A stretch of 48,470 nt of DNA from Orenia metallireducens (GCF_003001995.1 NZ_PVNB01000026.1:1-48470); one strand, 5' to 3'; numbered from the stretch's first letter, positions 16,101-25,467 are shown. Notes: generated by a model from the letters alone, not told the origin. A program made the numbers and translations.

Positions 16101-16624
16101 TGATAAAGCTCTTTATCTGATGAATTTCTAATCTTATCTACAACATTGATAATTGCCTCATCTTCTAAAGCTCTCTCCTCTACACCTTCTAAGACTTTGA
16201 AATCTGATCTAAGCTTCGCCTTAAAGAAATATTTCCTTAAAGTTTCACTACAAAAAGAGTGGATAGTAGAGATTCTCCCTTGATTCAAATTATCTAAGAT
16301 ATAAAATACCCATTCTGACTCCTTTGAGCTTAAATCACCTCTATTTTCGCTAAGATACTTCTCAAACCTCTTTCTAATTCTATCCTTCATCTCTCCTGCT
16401 GCTTTTCTAGTAAAGGTAATCGCCATAATCTTATTTAAAGCCTCGGGCTGATACATTAAACCGCCTTCTTCAACAGGTCTTAATAATATCTCTAGATAAC
16501 GTTCAGTCAAAACTCTAGTCTTACCACTACCTGCTCCTGCATTGATTGCTAAATTCTTATCTAAAGTAAGTACTGCTTGTGCCTGTTTATCAGTAAAGAC
16601 CATCCCTCGAATCTCTTGGACCAT
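13124..16624 (-). CDS. addA: ATP-dependent helicase/nuclease subunit A
   Basis: A 1166-residue UvrD-type helicase-nuclease. Walker A is in NAGAGSGKT (28-36). Motif Ia FTRKAAGEM, motif II VDEFQDTNPLQW, motif III GDPKQSIYGFRRAD and motif VI near GVTRSEEML follow. At the C-terminus the PD-(D/E)XK nuclease shows GTIDLIF and VVDWKTNK (about 1093-1114). AddAB resects double-strand breaks, responds to Chi and loads RecA; it also degrades phage DNA. The start at ATG is supported by GGGAGGAG. addB ends one base before this start. Length is normal for AddA. Confidence 0.96.
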   Translation of the reverse strand: MVQEIRGMVFTDKQAQAVLTLDKNLAINAGAGSGKTRVLTERYLEILLRPVEEGGLMYQPEALNKIMAITFTRKAAGEMKDRIRKRFEKYLSENRGDLSSKESEWVFYILDNLNQGRISTIHSFCSETLRKYFFKAKLRSDFKVLEGVEERALEDEAIINVVDKIRNSSDKELYQKLWYLTFIYGKARLINIFKSMLGIRDRLDGVLSSRDIANVNGDLAELVYSINMRVIKNYLQKEEVQEIVKALGDYYPKEESEGVMVVNQIIDLYPKIAKKLSKYSKNQKTETKLELLELHFGLIRCCYDFDKGKELSIYRKMKAGDWEGGNESKKAVNNLHKEFKSTILALMPKNNKTPIIVDEDNDTLVDPEILESLLEIYQLIKEEYQGLKDSKGYLDYLDLEEKTVQLFEENYDLVEELRNELSFIMVDEFQDTNPLQWKIISPLVTRDGDYKKLDENKLFVVGDPKQSIYGFRRADIRIFNQVLDQISPDRTEDRIIKLKDNFRSNQGIIDFVNTVFKEIMIEENDYDVAYEGLEYGRGVTFSKEIRENLESHLEILVTSKPDSDDDYSSAEIEGENIAKKIKWLVTNSGKKIAKEKEQVPVTYGDIAILMRSRSRLKEYEAALEEYDIPYQTVGGLGFYQQQEIYDIYVALKSLVFPQDDLNSFGLMRSPLFALSDDQLFSLTVDSKGYGFTDDSLLERVFKVKPEVKEKFNKWSELKNKVSIDRLINIILIDCGAYGSYLAGAKGEQRLANIEKLLNEAADFSYRSEGDLYKFLKELELLINSEEKEGTGEVEDRSERGKVKLMTVHASKGKEFPVVFLANISSKPRINASPIICDEVENKDYLGLRYYNDQLHKEKNFAYGILRKEIEDKELMEEKRIFYVGVTRSEEMLFLSGVVDQDKPKFYNSFRWLIEDGLKYDLAEFLAGEENSDRIEIKVKDRELFIEISKGKKELDLGEDAKEEDFKEEISLDLSEDFNYGKEVVTPSQLLKNKGEVEGNQTLNLSLLNNNYGGLKGSIVHKAIELMAKGLEVDLDYLFNLYPQHQEYTNLRGEVVKTISRLEECDEFKRIIQAKYREEVPFYLETEDKKIRGTIDLIFKDEDGRLAVVDWKTNKINKPEDITYLLENYREQVKIYQQVVKEIGGQEEVKGYLYLVDGEKGERLKEI

Positions 16625-19549
16625 TTAGAACTCCTCCCTTCTACAGATCATCTGACTTTGACAATAGCTACATCCACTCTGTTTATCTCCAATGGAGTAG
16701 TGACCACCTTTTATCCCCTTAATACAAGCTTTAATTAACTCTTTAGTCTCTTCTAATTTTTCTCTAAATTCTTCATTTCTCTTCTCTTGATTACTCTTTT
16801 GCATTACTCCACTATGGATTACATTCTTATAACCGATCTGATCATCAGGTTTTAATCCATAATAGCTACCAAAGGCAACCTCTTTCTCAAATCTTTTCTC
16901 TACTGCTAGAATATAAAGAGGAATTTGAATCGGGTTAGTAGTTAGGGTTTTATTTGAAACTTTACCACTCTTATAATCGATTACACCATATGAACCCTTA
17001 TCTTCGCTATGGTCTATCCGATCGACCCTTCCTGTAAACTTATAACCTTCAATTATCTCTAAGTCTTTAAATTCCCACTCTGCTCGTTCAAAGCTAAAGT
17101 CATCAATCTTTGTTCTTCCTAACTTGGCCTTCTGCTCTGCTTTTAAAAATTCTTCAAATACGGGACCTAACTGATTTTCCTGTAAATAACGGTGCCCTTC
17201 TGCTTGCCAATAAAAATTATGTTTAAATAATGGATAAGAGGAAATGACCTCATTAGCCACCTTAAATAGCTTCTCTTGAGCTTGCTTGTAATTGTCCTGA
17301 TTGACCCGCTCACCTAACTGATCATAGAACTTCTCTACTATCTCATGTAAAATAGCTCCTCTTTCAATAGGGTGTAGTTCTTCCTCATACTCTACCTCAC
17401 CCAATTTAAAGATATAATCAAAGAGAAAGGCAAAGGGACAGCTTCCATAGCTCTCTAATAAATAGGCAGAATAATTAAAGTCCTTATCAAATTTATCCTC
17501 TAACCACTTTAGATTATCTTCATCTTGAAGTATTCCTTGATAATGACTAAAGTCTTCGCTCTTTCTCTCTTTATTTAACTTCAAGCTCTTCTTTAAATTT
17601 TTAAGCCACTGATATTCTTCAGCTAATTGTACTTTAGCTTCTTTATCCAACCTAGTTCCTATAGCCCTTTGAGCCTCCTTGATAGAATAAAAGACTTCAT
17701 CCTCCCTTTTATATTTCAGCAGAATCTCTTGACTGTCTACTACTCTAAAGAGTTCTTGTAAATATGAAGTCAATAAAGGCTCGTCCTCATCTTGAGCTGC
17801 AGAATAGGTAACAACTACCTCTTTTTTAGCAGCTAAGATATTGTTAAAGAGGATATATCTATCTTTAACCTGCTTATCCTCTAAATGAATCTCTAATAAA
17901 TCTAAATATCGCTGTAATGGATTTTTAATTAATGCAGGGTATTGGCTATGGCTCATCCCGATTAAAAAGATATAATCAAAGTCACCTGCCCTTAGCTCTA
18001 AATTACCTGTAACAGTAATCCCTTGCTTATCTGTTAGCTTGTATTTACCTTCTAGGATAGCTACCTTTAATAGATCAATCCATTCTCCCAGTTCCTTCTG
18101 CTCTGTTACAAATACCTTATTTAAGCTTTCAATTGCCCCTTGTATTCCTTTCCAAGCCGCTAATAAATCATCATTCTCTTCTAAACCTACTTTTATTCCA
18201 AAGTTTAAAGAGGTCAATAGCCCACTTATCTCTTCAATACATTGGCTAAAACTAACTTTCTCTTTTAAGTCCCACTCTAGATAATCTCTAAATAGCTTTA
18301 ATATCTCTTTTATTTCTTCTTGTTCAACCTTTTCACTTTCCACTTCCATTTTACTAACTAGGTTCCAGCCTTTGACCTCAAACCTTAATCTTTTTAGTAT
18401 CAGCTCTAGCTCATCAGTCAGTGGTTTTTCTAAGCCAAAATCTATAAGACTATTATCTACTACAACCAATAATGCATCGTTATCAAAGTTCCCATCTAAA
18501 ACCTCCAATAAAGCTAAGACTGCTTTAGATAATGGAGAAGATATCAAAGGAAGAGAAATGCCATTAGTATAAGGTAACTGATAATCACTGAATACCCTAG
18601 CCAAATTTGGTAGATAATCTTCTGGACGTGAAAAAGCTACTCCAATCCTATCAAGTGCTACACCTTCTTTCGCCAATCTCCAGATTTCTCTAGCCACAAA
18701 GTTCAATTCAGCGATACGACTATTAGCCTCTACTATCTTAAATTCATTCTCTAGATATTCTTGCCACTTGTACTTCTCTTCTTTGATCTGATTGGAGAAG
18801 ATATCTTCTAGCAAGAGATTACCTTGACTAGTTTTATTATCTATAATAAATCCTTCTGCTTTTAATCTAGCTACTACACTATCTAGATTAGCAAATAGTT
18901 TCTTTTTATGTTGATGATAATCTAGTAAGATTACGCAATTCTCTACATACTCTGCTACCTTCAAAATTAACTCTAGTTCTATTGCTCTAATCACATAAAA
19001 TCTATCTAAAAATATCACCTCAATACTAGGGTATAGATATCTAAAATCTTCTTCTGTTAACTTATCTAATAGCAAACAATAGGCTTGCCATTTGCTAATC
19101 AACCCTTCCTCTTCCAATCTCTTTTTAAATGAATGATAAATCTCTACCATCTCTGTTAATACTGAATCTTCAATTTTATAGCCTGACAAGTCTATCAACT
19201 CTGCATCAATATTATTGATAAAATCTAATAGATACTTAGTAGAATTCTGATCAAAATAAACATACTCTTTCTCTACTAATACTTCTTCTAATATATATTT
19301 AAGCTCATTATCCTCTAATATTTGATAGCTACCATCAACTTTGAAATATAACTCTTTAAACAGATGGTCAATAGAAGTGATACTCTTTACTTCTACCCCT
19401 TCTCTAGCATTATTTCTTAAGACCTTTTCTTCGATGGTATTCTCCATCTCATAATAAGGTACTACATATAATAAATTATCTTCTTTTAAATAATAATCCA
19501 ATCCTATATCTTGCAATGGATTAATATCACTATAGATTAATTTTTTCAC
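16625..19549 (-). CDS. addB: ATP-dependent helicase/nuclease subunit B
   Basis: About 974 residues, shorter than the roughly 1150 of Bacillus subtilis AddB. The C-terminal nuclease shows GRVDRID and GVIDYKSGK. The Fe-S cluster that clasps the nuclease has its four Cys: one in GSCPFAFLFDY and three in CSYCQSQMIC at the end. The N-terminus lacks the Walker A (GRSGSGKT) of B. subtilis AddB, so ATP binding by this subunit is doubtful and it may act as a Chi-recognition and nuclease subunit (compare RexB). I set the start at a GTG four codons inside the longest frame, since AAGAGGTGATC in front is a near-full Shine-Dalgarno. Operon with addA. Confidence 0.93.
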   Translation of the reverse strand: MKKLIYSDINPLQDIGLDYYLKEDNLLYVVPYYEMENTIEEKVLRNNAREGVEVKSITSIDHLFKELYFKVDGSYQILEDNELKYILEEVLVEKEYVYFDQNSTKYLLDFINNIDAELIDLSGYKIEDSVLTEMVEIYHSFKKRLEEEGLISKWQAYCLLLDKLTEEDFRYLYPSIEVIFLDRFYVIRAIELELILKVAEYVENCVILLDYHQHKKKLFANLDSVVARLKAEGFIIDNKTSQGNLLLEDIFSNQIKEEKYKWQEYLENEFKIVEANSRIAELNFVAREIWRLAKEGVALDRIGVAFSRPEDYLPNLARVFSDYQLPYTNGISLPLISSPLSKAVLALLEVLDGNFDNDALLVVVDNSLIDFGLEKPLTDELELILKRLRFEVKGWNLVSKMEVESEKVEQEEIKEILKLFRDYLEWDLKEKVSFSQCIEEISGLLTSLNFGIKVGLEENDDLLAAWKGIQGAIESLNKVFVTEQKELGEWIDLLKVAILEGKYKLTDKQGITVTGNLELRAGDFDYIFLIGMSHSQYPALIKNPLQRYLDLLEIHLEDKQVKDRYILFNNILAAKKEVVVTYSAAQDEDEPLLTSYLQELFRVVDSQEILLKYKREDEVFYSIKEAQRAIGTRLDKEAKVQLAEEYQWLKNLKKSLKLNKERKSEDFSHYQGILQDEDNLKWLEDKFDKDFNYSAYLLESYGSCPFAFLFDYIFKLGEVEYEEELHPIERGAILHEIVEKFYDQLGERVNQDNYKQAQEKLFKVANEVISSYPLFKHNFYWQAEGHRYLQENQLGPVFEEFLKAEQKAKLGRTKIDDFSFERAEWEFKDLEIIEGYKFTGRVDRIDHSEDKGSYGVIDYKSGKVSNKTLTTNPIQIPLYILAVEKRFEKEVAFGSYYGLKPDDQIGYKNVIHSGVMQKSNQEKRNEEFREKLEETKELIKACIKGIKGGHYSIGDKQSGCSYCQSQMICRREEF

Positions 19550-19660
19550 CAAATAGATCACCTCTTATAGTATTTCTAAGAATATTATCTTTCCTTACCC
19601 TCCAAATTCTATACTTTGATTAATTATCCTGTTAAAAGATTACCCTTAAAAATAACTTAA

Positions 19661-20014
19661 TCAGCCTAAATAATAATCAAAAGGAATCCCACATTCTTTA
19701 AAGATAGCAGATAATCCTGATATATACTGCATTATTTTAAATTCCCTTCTACTTGTTACTGTGAAAATATTGCCTTGTTTATGGTGTAAACTAGATATTT
19801 TATAAAATTTTCTCCAAAACATCTGCTCATTCCTAAGTTCTAAACTTAAACCTAAAATCTTATCAATTTCTTTCTGCAACACCTTCTCTTTAAACTCTTT
19901 TAATAATTCTTTCCTAGCAATCTCTATTTTTTCTTCTCCTTTTTTCAAAGTTAACCTTATTCCCTCAGACTCTAATTGATAATTTAATTTCCTTGCAACC
20001 TTATCATAATTCAT
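19661..20014 (-). CDS. Hypothetical protein upstream of addB
   Basis: A 117-residue soluble protein starting MNYDKVARKLNYQ. The first 60 residues are charged and helical (KEKVLQKEIDKILG). The rest holds an aromatic and basic part (MFWRKFYKISSLHHKQG) and ends GIPFDYYLG. I start it at the inner ATG because AAAGGAG lies about 9 nt before it, while the outer start has none. No family recognised. It precedes addB by about 110 bases and may share its transcript, but a link to recombination is not shown. Confidence 0.65.
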   Translation of the reverse strand: MNYDKVARKLNYQLESEGIRLTLKKGEEKIEIARKELLKEFKEKVLQKEIDKILGLSLELRNEQMFWRKFYKISSLHHKQGNIFTVTSRREFKIMQYISGLSAIFKECGIPFDYYLG

Positions 20015-20101
20015 TATATAAACTCCTTTTTTTCCATGTATAATCTTTACTGACACTTATAAACCATCCATTGTTATTAACTTATCATTATGTAGTATAT
20101 A

Positions 20102-20130
20102 ATTATAAAAAATTATCTTATATAGTTAAA
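20102..20130 (-). promoter_or_regulatory. Candidate promoter for the 19661 gene and addBA
   Basis: On the minus strand TTTAAC (20130-20125), 17 bases, TATAAT (20107-20102). The -10 is perfect and the -35 is weak. It lies about 90 bases before the start at 20014. Confidence 0.4.
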
Positions 20131-20365
20131 TTTTGTTCTTAAAATAGATAATTTCCTGCTACTAAGAAGTAGCTTTTTAGATTTTGATAATATTTTATTG
20201 ATAAAAGTAAGAAAAACCAAGGATATTAGCTATTCAAGCTACAAATTTATTATATTATTAATATGCTCTGCTAAATAAACAGAACCATGAGGTAAACTCA
20301 TGGCATCAAACTTTCTTTATAAATTATTTGATTTTACTTAAATTCTTTTCTTAACTCACCTTTAA
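20131..20365. other. Non-coding stretch with a hairpin after the zor operon
   Basis: The only structure I see is CCATGAG-GTAAA-CTCATGG (20285-20303), a perfect 7-bp stem. On the minus strand it is followed by TTCTGTTT, so it could terminate the zor transcript. Hairpins of this kind also mark the ends of IS200/IS605-like elements, but there is no transposase here. A second, weaker hairpin, GCTACT-AAGA-AGTAGC followed by T, lies at 20158-20178 on the plus strand. Confidence 0.4.
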
Positions 20366-20648
20366 CTAATGAAAGATATTTTTCAAATCCCTTCTCCATT
20401 CTTCTATATATTTTCCACCTCTTTTTCTGCTTAACTTAATACCCTTATCTCTTAGTAATTGAGAATTTTGTTTTATTTTATTATTTATATAGTTAAATAT
20501 CTACCGGTCACTTTCAATATCGTAATTGTATCCCAAAGTATCAAGAAATTGATTACTTACTGTAGCCCAATACTCATTCACATATTCACTATACTCAAAA
20601 TCTCTTTCTTTAGCATCTTTTAAAGCCTTCTTTGATAGTCTAAATCAT
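20366..20648 (-). pseudogene. Broken small gene directly after zorD
   Basis: A GAGGAGG site and ATG (20648) follow zorD at once, but that frame stops at codon 3. The neighbouring frame is clearly protein-like from about 20642 (RLSKKALKDAKERDFEYSEY, then WATVSNQFLDTLGYNYD). It is interrupted by one TAG (20503-20501) and continues in the same frame (LLRDKGIKLSRKRGGKYIEE) to a TAG at 20368. The picture is a gene of about 92 codons with a start-proximal frameshift and a nonsense mutation. I do not recognise the product. It was probably the last gene of the zor operon or of an older neighbour. Confidence 0.55.
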
Positions 20649-20659
20649 ATCCTCCTCAA

Positions 20660-23488
20660 TCACTTAATATCTGATATAATCTCATCCTTAATCTCTTTCT
20701 CTAACCTCTTATTAGGTACAATGATACTCTGAGCTAAGCCTTTTTTCTCTTGCAATAATCGATTTAATTTCTCTTCTATAGTCTCTAAACTAGAAGATGT
20801 AACTATCGGATAATATACTTGAACATCCTTTTTTTGTCCAATTCTATAAGCTCTATCTGTAGCCTGAGCTTCTACTGCAGGATTCCACCAGCGAGTATAA
20901 TGAACTACATGATTAGCACCAGTAATATTCAATCCCGTTCCTGCTGCTTTAGGTGAAAGTAACATGCACCCAAACCCCTTACTATCATTAAATTTATTAA
21001 CAGTCTCTACCCTTCTTTTACTAGAACCATTAATAATCGGTATCCAGTCTAATTTAAACTTTTCTCGGACAACACGCTGAATAATATATTGCATATCTCT
21101 ATAAATAGTAAAGATTAAGACCTTCTCATCTTTAGATTTTATCTTCTCTAGTATCTCAATCAGTTTTTGGAGTTTTGGTCCTTCTGTTATTAATTCCTTA
21201 ACACTTTTAGTCTCCCAATCCTTTTCTACCAATCCAGGATGAGAGCAGAGACTTAATAATTGTTGTAATGCAGGAAGATAACTATGTCCTTCACTATCTT
21301 TAACCATTAATCTAATGTTATCATACAGATACTCTTGCTTTTTACTCATTGATGTTCTACACTCTATTTCATTTTTCTCAGGTAAGTTATCCTTTAACTC
21401 ACCTTCTTTTGTTCGCCGTAAATAAATTGGTTTTATCTTAGCTTTAAGTTCTTTTTCATAATTTCCTAATTCCTTTTGATCATCAGAGTTTTCGATAACT
21501 TCAACAAATTCTTTCTGAAAGGTATTATAGCTATCTAATAAGCCAGGTTGTACATAATCTACAATAGACCATAAATCACTAAGGCCATTCTCTATCGGCG
21601 TTCCTGTCAAAGCTAACCTCATCTCTGCCTTTTGAGCCTTAACTGCATGGGAAGCTAATGTAGACCTATTTTTAATATGCTGTACTTCATCACAAACAAG
21701 CAATTTCCAATCTATCTCTCCTAAAATAACCTGATCCCTTACTAAAGTCTGATAAGTAGTTAATACTACCTCAGATTTTTTAATAGTTCGACTATCCTTA
21801 GTTCTATTAGAACCACGGTGTTTATAGATTCTATCAATAGTTGGACAGAATTTATGAATCTCACCTTTCCAATTATCCAATAAGGTAGCAGGAGCCACCA
21901 CTAAAGAAGGTCCTAGCCCTTCTTTTTCTTTAAGCTTGGCCATTAATGATATTACCTGCAAAGTCTTACCTAAGCCCATATCATCAGCCAATAATCCACC
22001 TAAAGAGGCAGCTTTAAGCCTATTTAGCCATACATATCCATCCTGTTGATAAGGATATAATTTATACTTGGGGTTTAATAATCTAGGTCTTTGATAGCTT
22101 AATCCACCTACTTCTTTAAGCCTTTTCTTTAGATCTAAGAGAGTAAGATTGTACTCTAAACGGTCTACATTCTCGTAAATATCAAATACATAGGGCATTT
22201 TAGTCTGATTTACTCTTCCTTCTTCTTTAAGCTCTTCTACTTCTTTTGTAGCCTTAACAAATTTTTCACTATCCTTGGGAATTTTAATCCACTTATCATC
22301 CCATAAGACATACTCTTCTCCCTCTTCTTTAGCTTCTTGGACTAATTTATCAAAGTCATCAATAGCCAACTCATTCTCCTTATCTTCAGAACTTGGAGTA
22401 GAAGCCAGTTGATCATCTTCTTGTACTAAATCAATTCCTATATCTAACTCAAACCAGTCCATCTCATCAGAGTTTTTAACTCGAACATAGGGTTGTGCTT
22501 CATAGACTCTCTCCTTTAAACCTTTGACTCGGTCGCTAAATCGCTCTAAATCAACTGATTCTGGTAAGAAAGAAGCAGGATTATTAATAAATTTAGGAAC
22601 ATCTGATCCTTTGATATCCTTATTATCTTCTAACTCTTGATAATCTCTTTTTATATTATCATCAAAAAAAATTCTTCTGCTCTTACCCTTTTGGTTCTTT
22701 CTGACACCATAGCTACTTCCATCTTTTAATGACTTATTAGCTTCATCATTTAATTCATCATCTAGATCATTAAATCTAGGCTTTAATTCTAAATGGTCTA
22801 TTGATTTTTCTTCAACTTCGGCATCTAACTCTTCAGGAAAGTAGTAATCTTCACTCTCTAAATACCCATCAAAACTAGCCCCTATTTTCTGAGCCAACTT
22901 CTTAACCTTAGCTAAATATCTAGGTTGCTCGGCTCTCTTACTTGGTGCTTCCTCTACAAGCTCTAGCAACTTGACTAATTCAGCACTTAATAAGACTCCT
23001 TGTTCATTATCTACAGGATAAAAGCTACCTTGGCGTTGGTTGAAGTTACTGATATATCCATAATCTTGATGATATAATTGACAGTCCAAAGAAAAGTTTT
23101 TAGAGCCTACAGATAATTTTGAATTTATCTTTACCTCTAATTGATCATCTTTAATAAAACCTAATAACTTAATGAATTCATCTTCAAAATCATAAATATC
23201 CTCAGTCTTAATTAAATAATCCCCTTCTTTAACTTGCTCTAACTGACCGCTATTCCATAAATCTTCTAAAATCTGTAATGGTAAATAAAAATCCTTTTTT
23301 ACTAAATTTCTAAGATTAAAATAATCAGTATAAGCAATAGGAAAAGATAGCTTTTCTTTACCTTTACTATCTTCTTTGTAAATAGCAAACTGAATACCGA
23401 TCTTAGTAAATAATCGCTTGATTAAAATATCAGGTTCTTTAGCTCCGAGTTTATTTCTTATCCAATCAAAGATAGTATCCACCTCCAT
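20660..23488 (-). CDS. zorD: Zorya protein ZorD, SNF2-family helicase
   Basis: A 942-residue protein. Residues 1-460 are an N-terminal region with a charged, low-complexity middle (about 220-300). The SNF2 core runs from about 478 to 910: YPYQQDGYVWL, Walker A DDMGLGKT (502-509), a DEVQ box (600-603), LTGTPIEN, then AAGTGLNITGA and DRAYRIGQ in the second lobe. I see no clear nuclease motif after the helicase. In Zorya type I, ZorD acts in the cytoplasm on invading DNA once ZorAB has detected the phage at the envelope. Start ATG is coupled to the zorC stop (TAGAATG). Fourth gene in the order A-B-C-D, as in known type I systems. Confidence 0.85.
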   Translation of the reverse strand: MEVDTIFDWIRNKLGAKEPDILIKRLFTKIGIQFAIYKEDSKGKEKLSFPIAYTDYFNLRNLVKKDFYLPLQILEDLWNSGQLEQVKEGDYLIKTEDIYDFEDEFIKLLGFIKDDQLEVKINSKLSVGSKNFSLDCQLYHQDYGYISNFNQRQGSFYPVDNEQGVLLSAELVKLLELVEEAPSKRAEQPRYLAKVKKLAQKIGASFDGYLESEDYYFPEELDAEVEEKSIDHLELKPRFNDLDDELNDEANKSLKDGSSYGVRKNQKGKSRRIFFDDNIKRDYQELEDNKDIKGSDVPKFINNPASFLPESVDLERFSDRVKGLKERVYEAQPYVRVKNSDEMDWFELDIGIDLVQEDDQLASTPSSEDKENELAIDDFDKLVQEAKEEGEEYVLWDDKWIKIPKDSEKFVKATKEVEELKEEGRVNQTKMPYVFDIYENVDRLEYNLTLLDLKKRLKEVGGLSYQRPRLLNPKYKLYPYQQDGYVWLNRLKAASLGGLLADDMGLGKTLQVISLMAKLKEKEGLGPSLVVAPATLLDNWKGEIHKFCPTIDRIYKHRGSNRTKDSRTIKKSEVVLTTYQTLVRDQVILGEIDWKLLVCDEVQHIKNRSTLASHAVKAQKAEMRLALTGTPIENGLSDLWSIVDYVQPGLLDSYNTFQKEFVEVIENSDDQKELGNYEKELKAKIKPIYLRRTKEGELKDNLPEKNEIECRTSMSKKQEYLYDNIRLMVKDSEGHSYLPALQQLLSLCSHPGLVEKDWETKSVKELITEGPKLQKLIEILEKIKSKDEKVLIFTIYRDMQYIIQRVVREKFKLDWIPIINGSSKRRVETVNKFNDSKGFGCMLLSPKAAGTGLNITGANHVVHYTRWWNPAVEAQATDRAYRIGQKKDVQVYYPIVTSSSLETIEEKLNRLLQEKKGLAQSIIVPNKRLEKEIKDEIISDIK

Positions 23489-23489
23489 T

Positions 23490-24692
23490 CTATCTCAATA
23501 AAACCTTAACCTTATTATCGGCTTTTTGTTCCCAATAACCACTAGTAGTATCACGATGAATAATTCTATTATCCTCACTACCTACAAATTTTTCCATTTT
23601 ATGCTTTAACCTGTTATTATTAACTGAGTTATAATCATTCATATAATTAGCAAAATGTTTATTAAAATAAACTTTATCATAAATATAAGCTGCATTTCCT
23701 TTTTCACCAAATTCAATCACAACAAACTTATCAAATACTAAAAATAATTGTAATCTATATCTAATATATTTAACCTTCTCTATAGATTCATTATAATTTT
23801 GCCAATATTCAAATCTTCTTTGTGCTTCTTCTTCATTAGCATCTATACTGGCAAAGAACTCCTTCATCTCTTTATTATTAAACCACTGTCTTGCCTTTCT
23901 TCTAGCTACTTCACTCATATCATTCCAACTACTTAAATAATTCTCTACTGGATCTCCAATTCTGTCTTTGAATAGCTCCATTAGCTCTTCATCAAATTCA
24001 TAGACATTAAAAATCTCTAAGTAATTCTCGGCTGATTTACGAAAGGATTCTGTTCTCAAGCTTGAAAATAGTTTTAAGAGTAATAAGTTATCTTCTTGCT
24101 CAAAGATTCTTCTATTAGCTTTAATAAATAGCCTACCAATAACACTCTGCACCAATTGACTCTTTTCAGTTAACTGAAAATACTCTATCCATTTACTATA
24201 ACTAAAACCTAAATCAATAATGTAATCTATTATCCAATCAATAGGATCTGGAGTACTAAAAATCCTTACTAATAAACTATAAGGAGTATTAGAAAATTTA
24301 ATAACTTTGACTCTATTTATAGTATCATTAAAGAAAGAAGTAATTGCTCGATTATCAGGATTCTTACAAAAATTACCCCACATAACTTTGACCATACTCT
24401 TTTTAAAACGATAGACCAGAATACTCTTCACCACTTCATGTAATTCTTCTGGAATTTGATTGAAATTATAAGCTAAAGAATATACCTCTCTATTTTTTAA
24501 CTGACCAGCATAACTCCTAACTTCACTATTTTTCCACTTTCTAATCCTTGCTAACAGCTCTTCTAAATCTACCTGCTGATATTTATTCTTTCGCTCTTGA
24601 GCCAACTGGTTAGTTGAAGGAAATCTCCTCTTTATATCTTCAGCAGTATCTATCAACTTTTGAGGAGTAAACTTAAATACAAACTTTTTCAT
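23490..24692 (-). CDS. zorC: Zorya protein ZorC, EH_signature family
   Basis: A 400-residue soluble, mostly helical protein. The C-terminal 100 residues carry the EH_signature features: RFEYWQNY (about 291-298), a FDKFVVIEFGEKGNAAYIY stretch with the Glu, and GSEDNRIIHRD with the His. The family is known chiefly from ZorC. It is thought to bind DNA and work with ZorD. It is shorter than the roughly 560 residues of the Escherichia coli protein. AAGGAG precedes the ATG and overlaps the zorB stop, so translation is coupled. The family call rests on these motifs and on the neighbours. Confidence 0.82.
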   Translation of the reverse strand: MKKFVFKFTPQKLIDTAEDIKRRFPSTNQLAQERKNKYQQVDLEELLARIRKWKNSEVRSYAGQLKNREVYSLAYNFNQIPEELHEVVKSILVYRFKKSMVKVMWGNFCKNPDNRAITSFFNDTINRVKVIKFSNTPYSLLVRIFSTPDPIDWIIDYIIDLGFSYSKWIEYFQLTEKSQLVQSVIGRLFIKANRRIFEQEDNLLLLKLFSSLRTESFRKSAENYLEIFNVYEFDEELMELFKDRIGDPVENYLSSWNDMSEVARRKARQWFNNKEMKEFFASIDANEEEAQRRFEYWQNYNESIEKVKYIRYRLQLFLVFDKFVVIEFGEKGNAAYIYDKVYFNKHFANYMNDYNSVNNNRLKHKMEKFVGSEDNRIIHRDTTSGYWEQKADNKVKVLLR

Positions 24693-24697
24693 TTAAA

Positions 24698-25462
24698 TCA
24701 CTCCTTAGATTCCAAAGTTCTTTGTAACTCTTTAATCATATCTTTATCCTTTAATCTAAATTTAAATTCAACTCGCCGTGACCTCTCTCGATCAATTGAG
24801 TTGTCTGCTTTATATATAGGTTGGCTATAAGAACGACCATTAGCAGTTAAGTATTCTAGTAAGATCTTCTTATACTTAAAATCTGAAAATCTATCTCCAT
24901 AGATCTCTTTAACTACCTCTAAAGCACGACCTTGGGAAAGTTCTAAGTTATACATATAACTTCCTTGATCATCTGTATGCCCTTCTACAATAATTTGGGA
25001 AATATGCTTTCTAAAATTATCTCCTAATAATACTGCTACATAATTAGGTACAAACTCCTTTAGATTCTTAATCCCGTCTGTGCTTACCTCGGTACTATCA
25101 ATCTCAAAAAATACCTCACCAGGGATTCGAATTGCCCCAGTCTCATTATCTATCTCTAACTTTAAATCTGTATCTGAAAATTCTTCTTTTAAAGCCTCCA
25201 CAATATCTTTACGTACTCCAAGCATCTCTTCTATCTTACCCTGCTTCTCTTCTATCATAGTTTGCTTTTCCTCGATCATAACCTGCTTAGATTCAATCTC
25301 TCTAGTCTTCTCAGCTAAGGTATCCTTATAATCAAGAATAACCACCATCAGTAATAGTATAAACATCAATAACAATCCTGCCATAATATCTGCATAAGAT
25401 GTCCAAAAATTAGGCTTCTCTTCTTTATCTATATTGTCTGAAGTTCTTTGTAGCCAGTTCAT
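24698..25462 (-). CDS. zorB: Zorya protein ZorB, MotB/OmpA-like
   Basis: A 254-residue inner membrane protein. One membrane helix (about 24-44) starts with WTSYADIMAGLLLMF, and its Asp25 is at the position of the proton-carrying Asp of MotB. A coiled linker with MIEEKQ repeats (about 57-80) follows. The OmpA-like peptidoglycan-binding domain contains IIVEGHTDDQGS and LSQGRA (about 157-180). With ZorA it forms a proton-driven stator-like complex anchored to the cell wall that senses phage attack on the envelope. Tightly linked to zorA upstream and zorC downstream (5-base gaps). Confidence 0.92.
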   Translation of the reverse strand: MNWLQRTSDNIDKEEKPNFWTSYADIMAGLLLMFILLLMVVILDYKDTLAEKTREIESKQVMIEEKQTMIEEKQGKIEEMLGVRKDIVEALKEEFSDTDLKLEIDNETGAIRIPGEVFFEIDSTEVSTDGIKNLKEFVPNYVAVLLGDNFRKHISQIIVEGHTDDQGSYMYNLELSQGRALEVVKEIYGDRFSDFKYKKILLEYLTANGRSYSQPIYKADNSIDRERSRRVEFKFRLKDKDMIKELQRTLESKE

Positions 25463-25467
25463 AATTA

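Noticed and set aside
20501-20503. In-frame TAG behind zorD read as pyrrolysine
   Set aside because: Some Halanaerobiales use pyrrolysine, but this frame also lacks a usable start codon and has a shift near the ribosome binding site. Decay is the simpler explanation.
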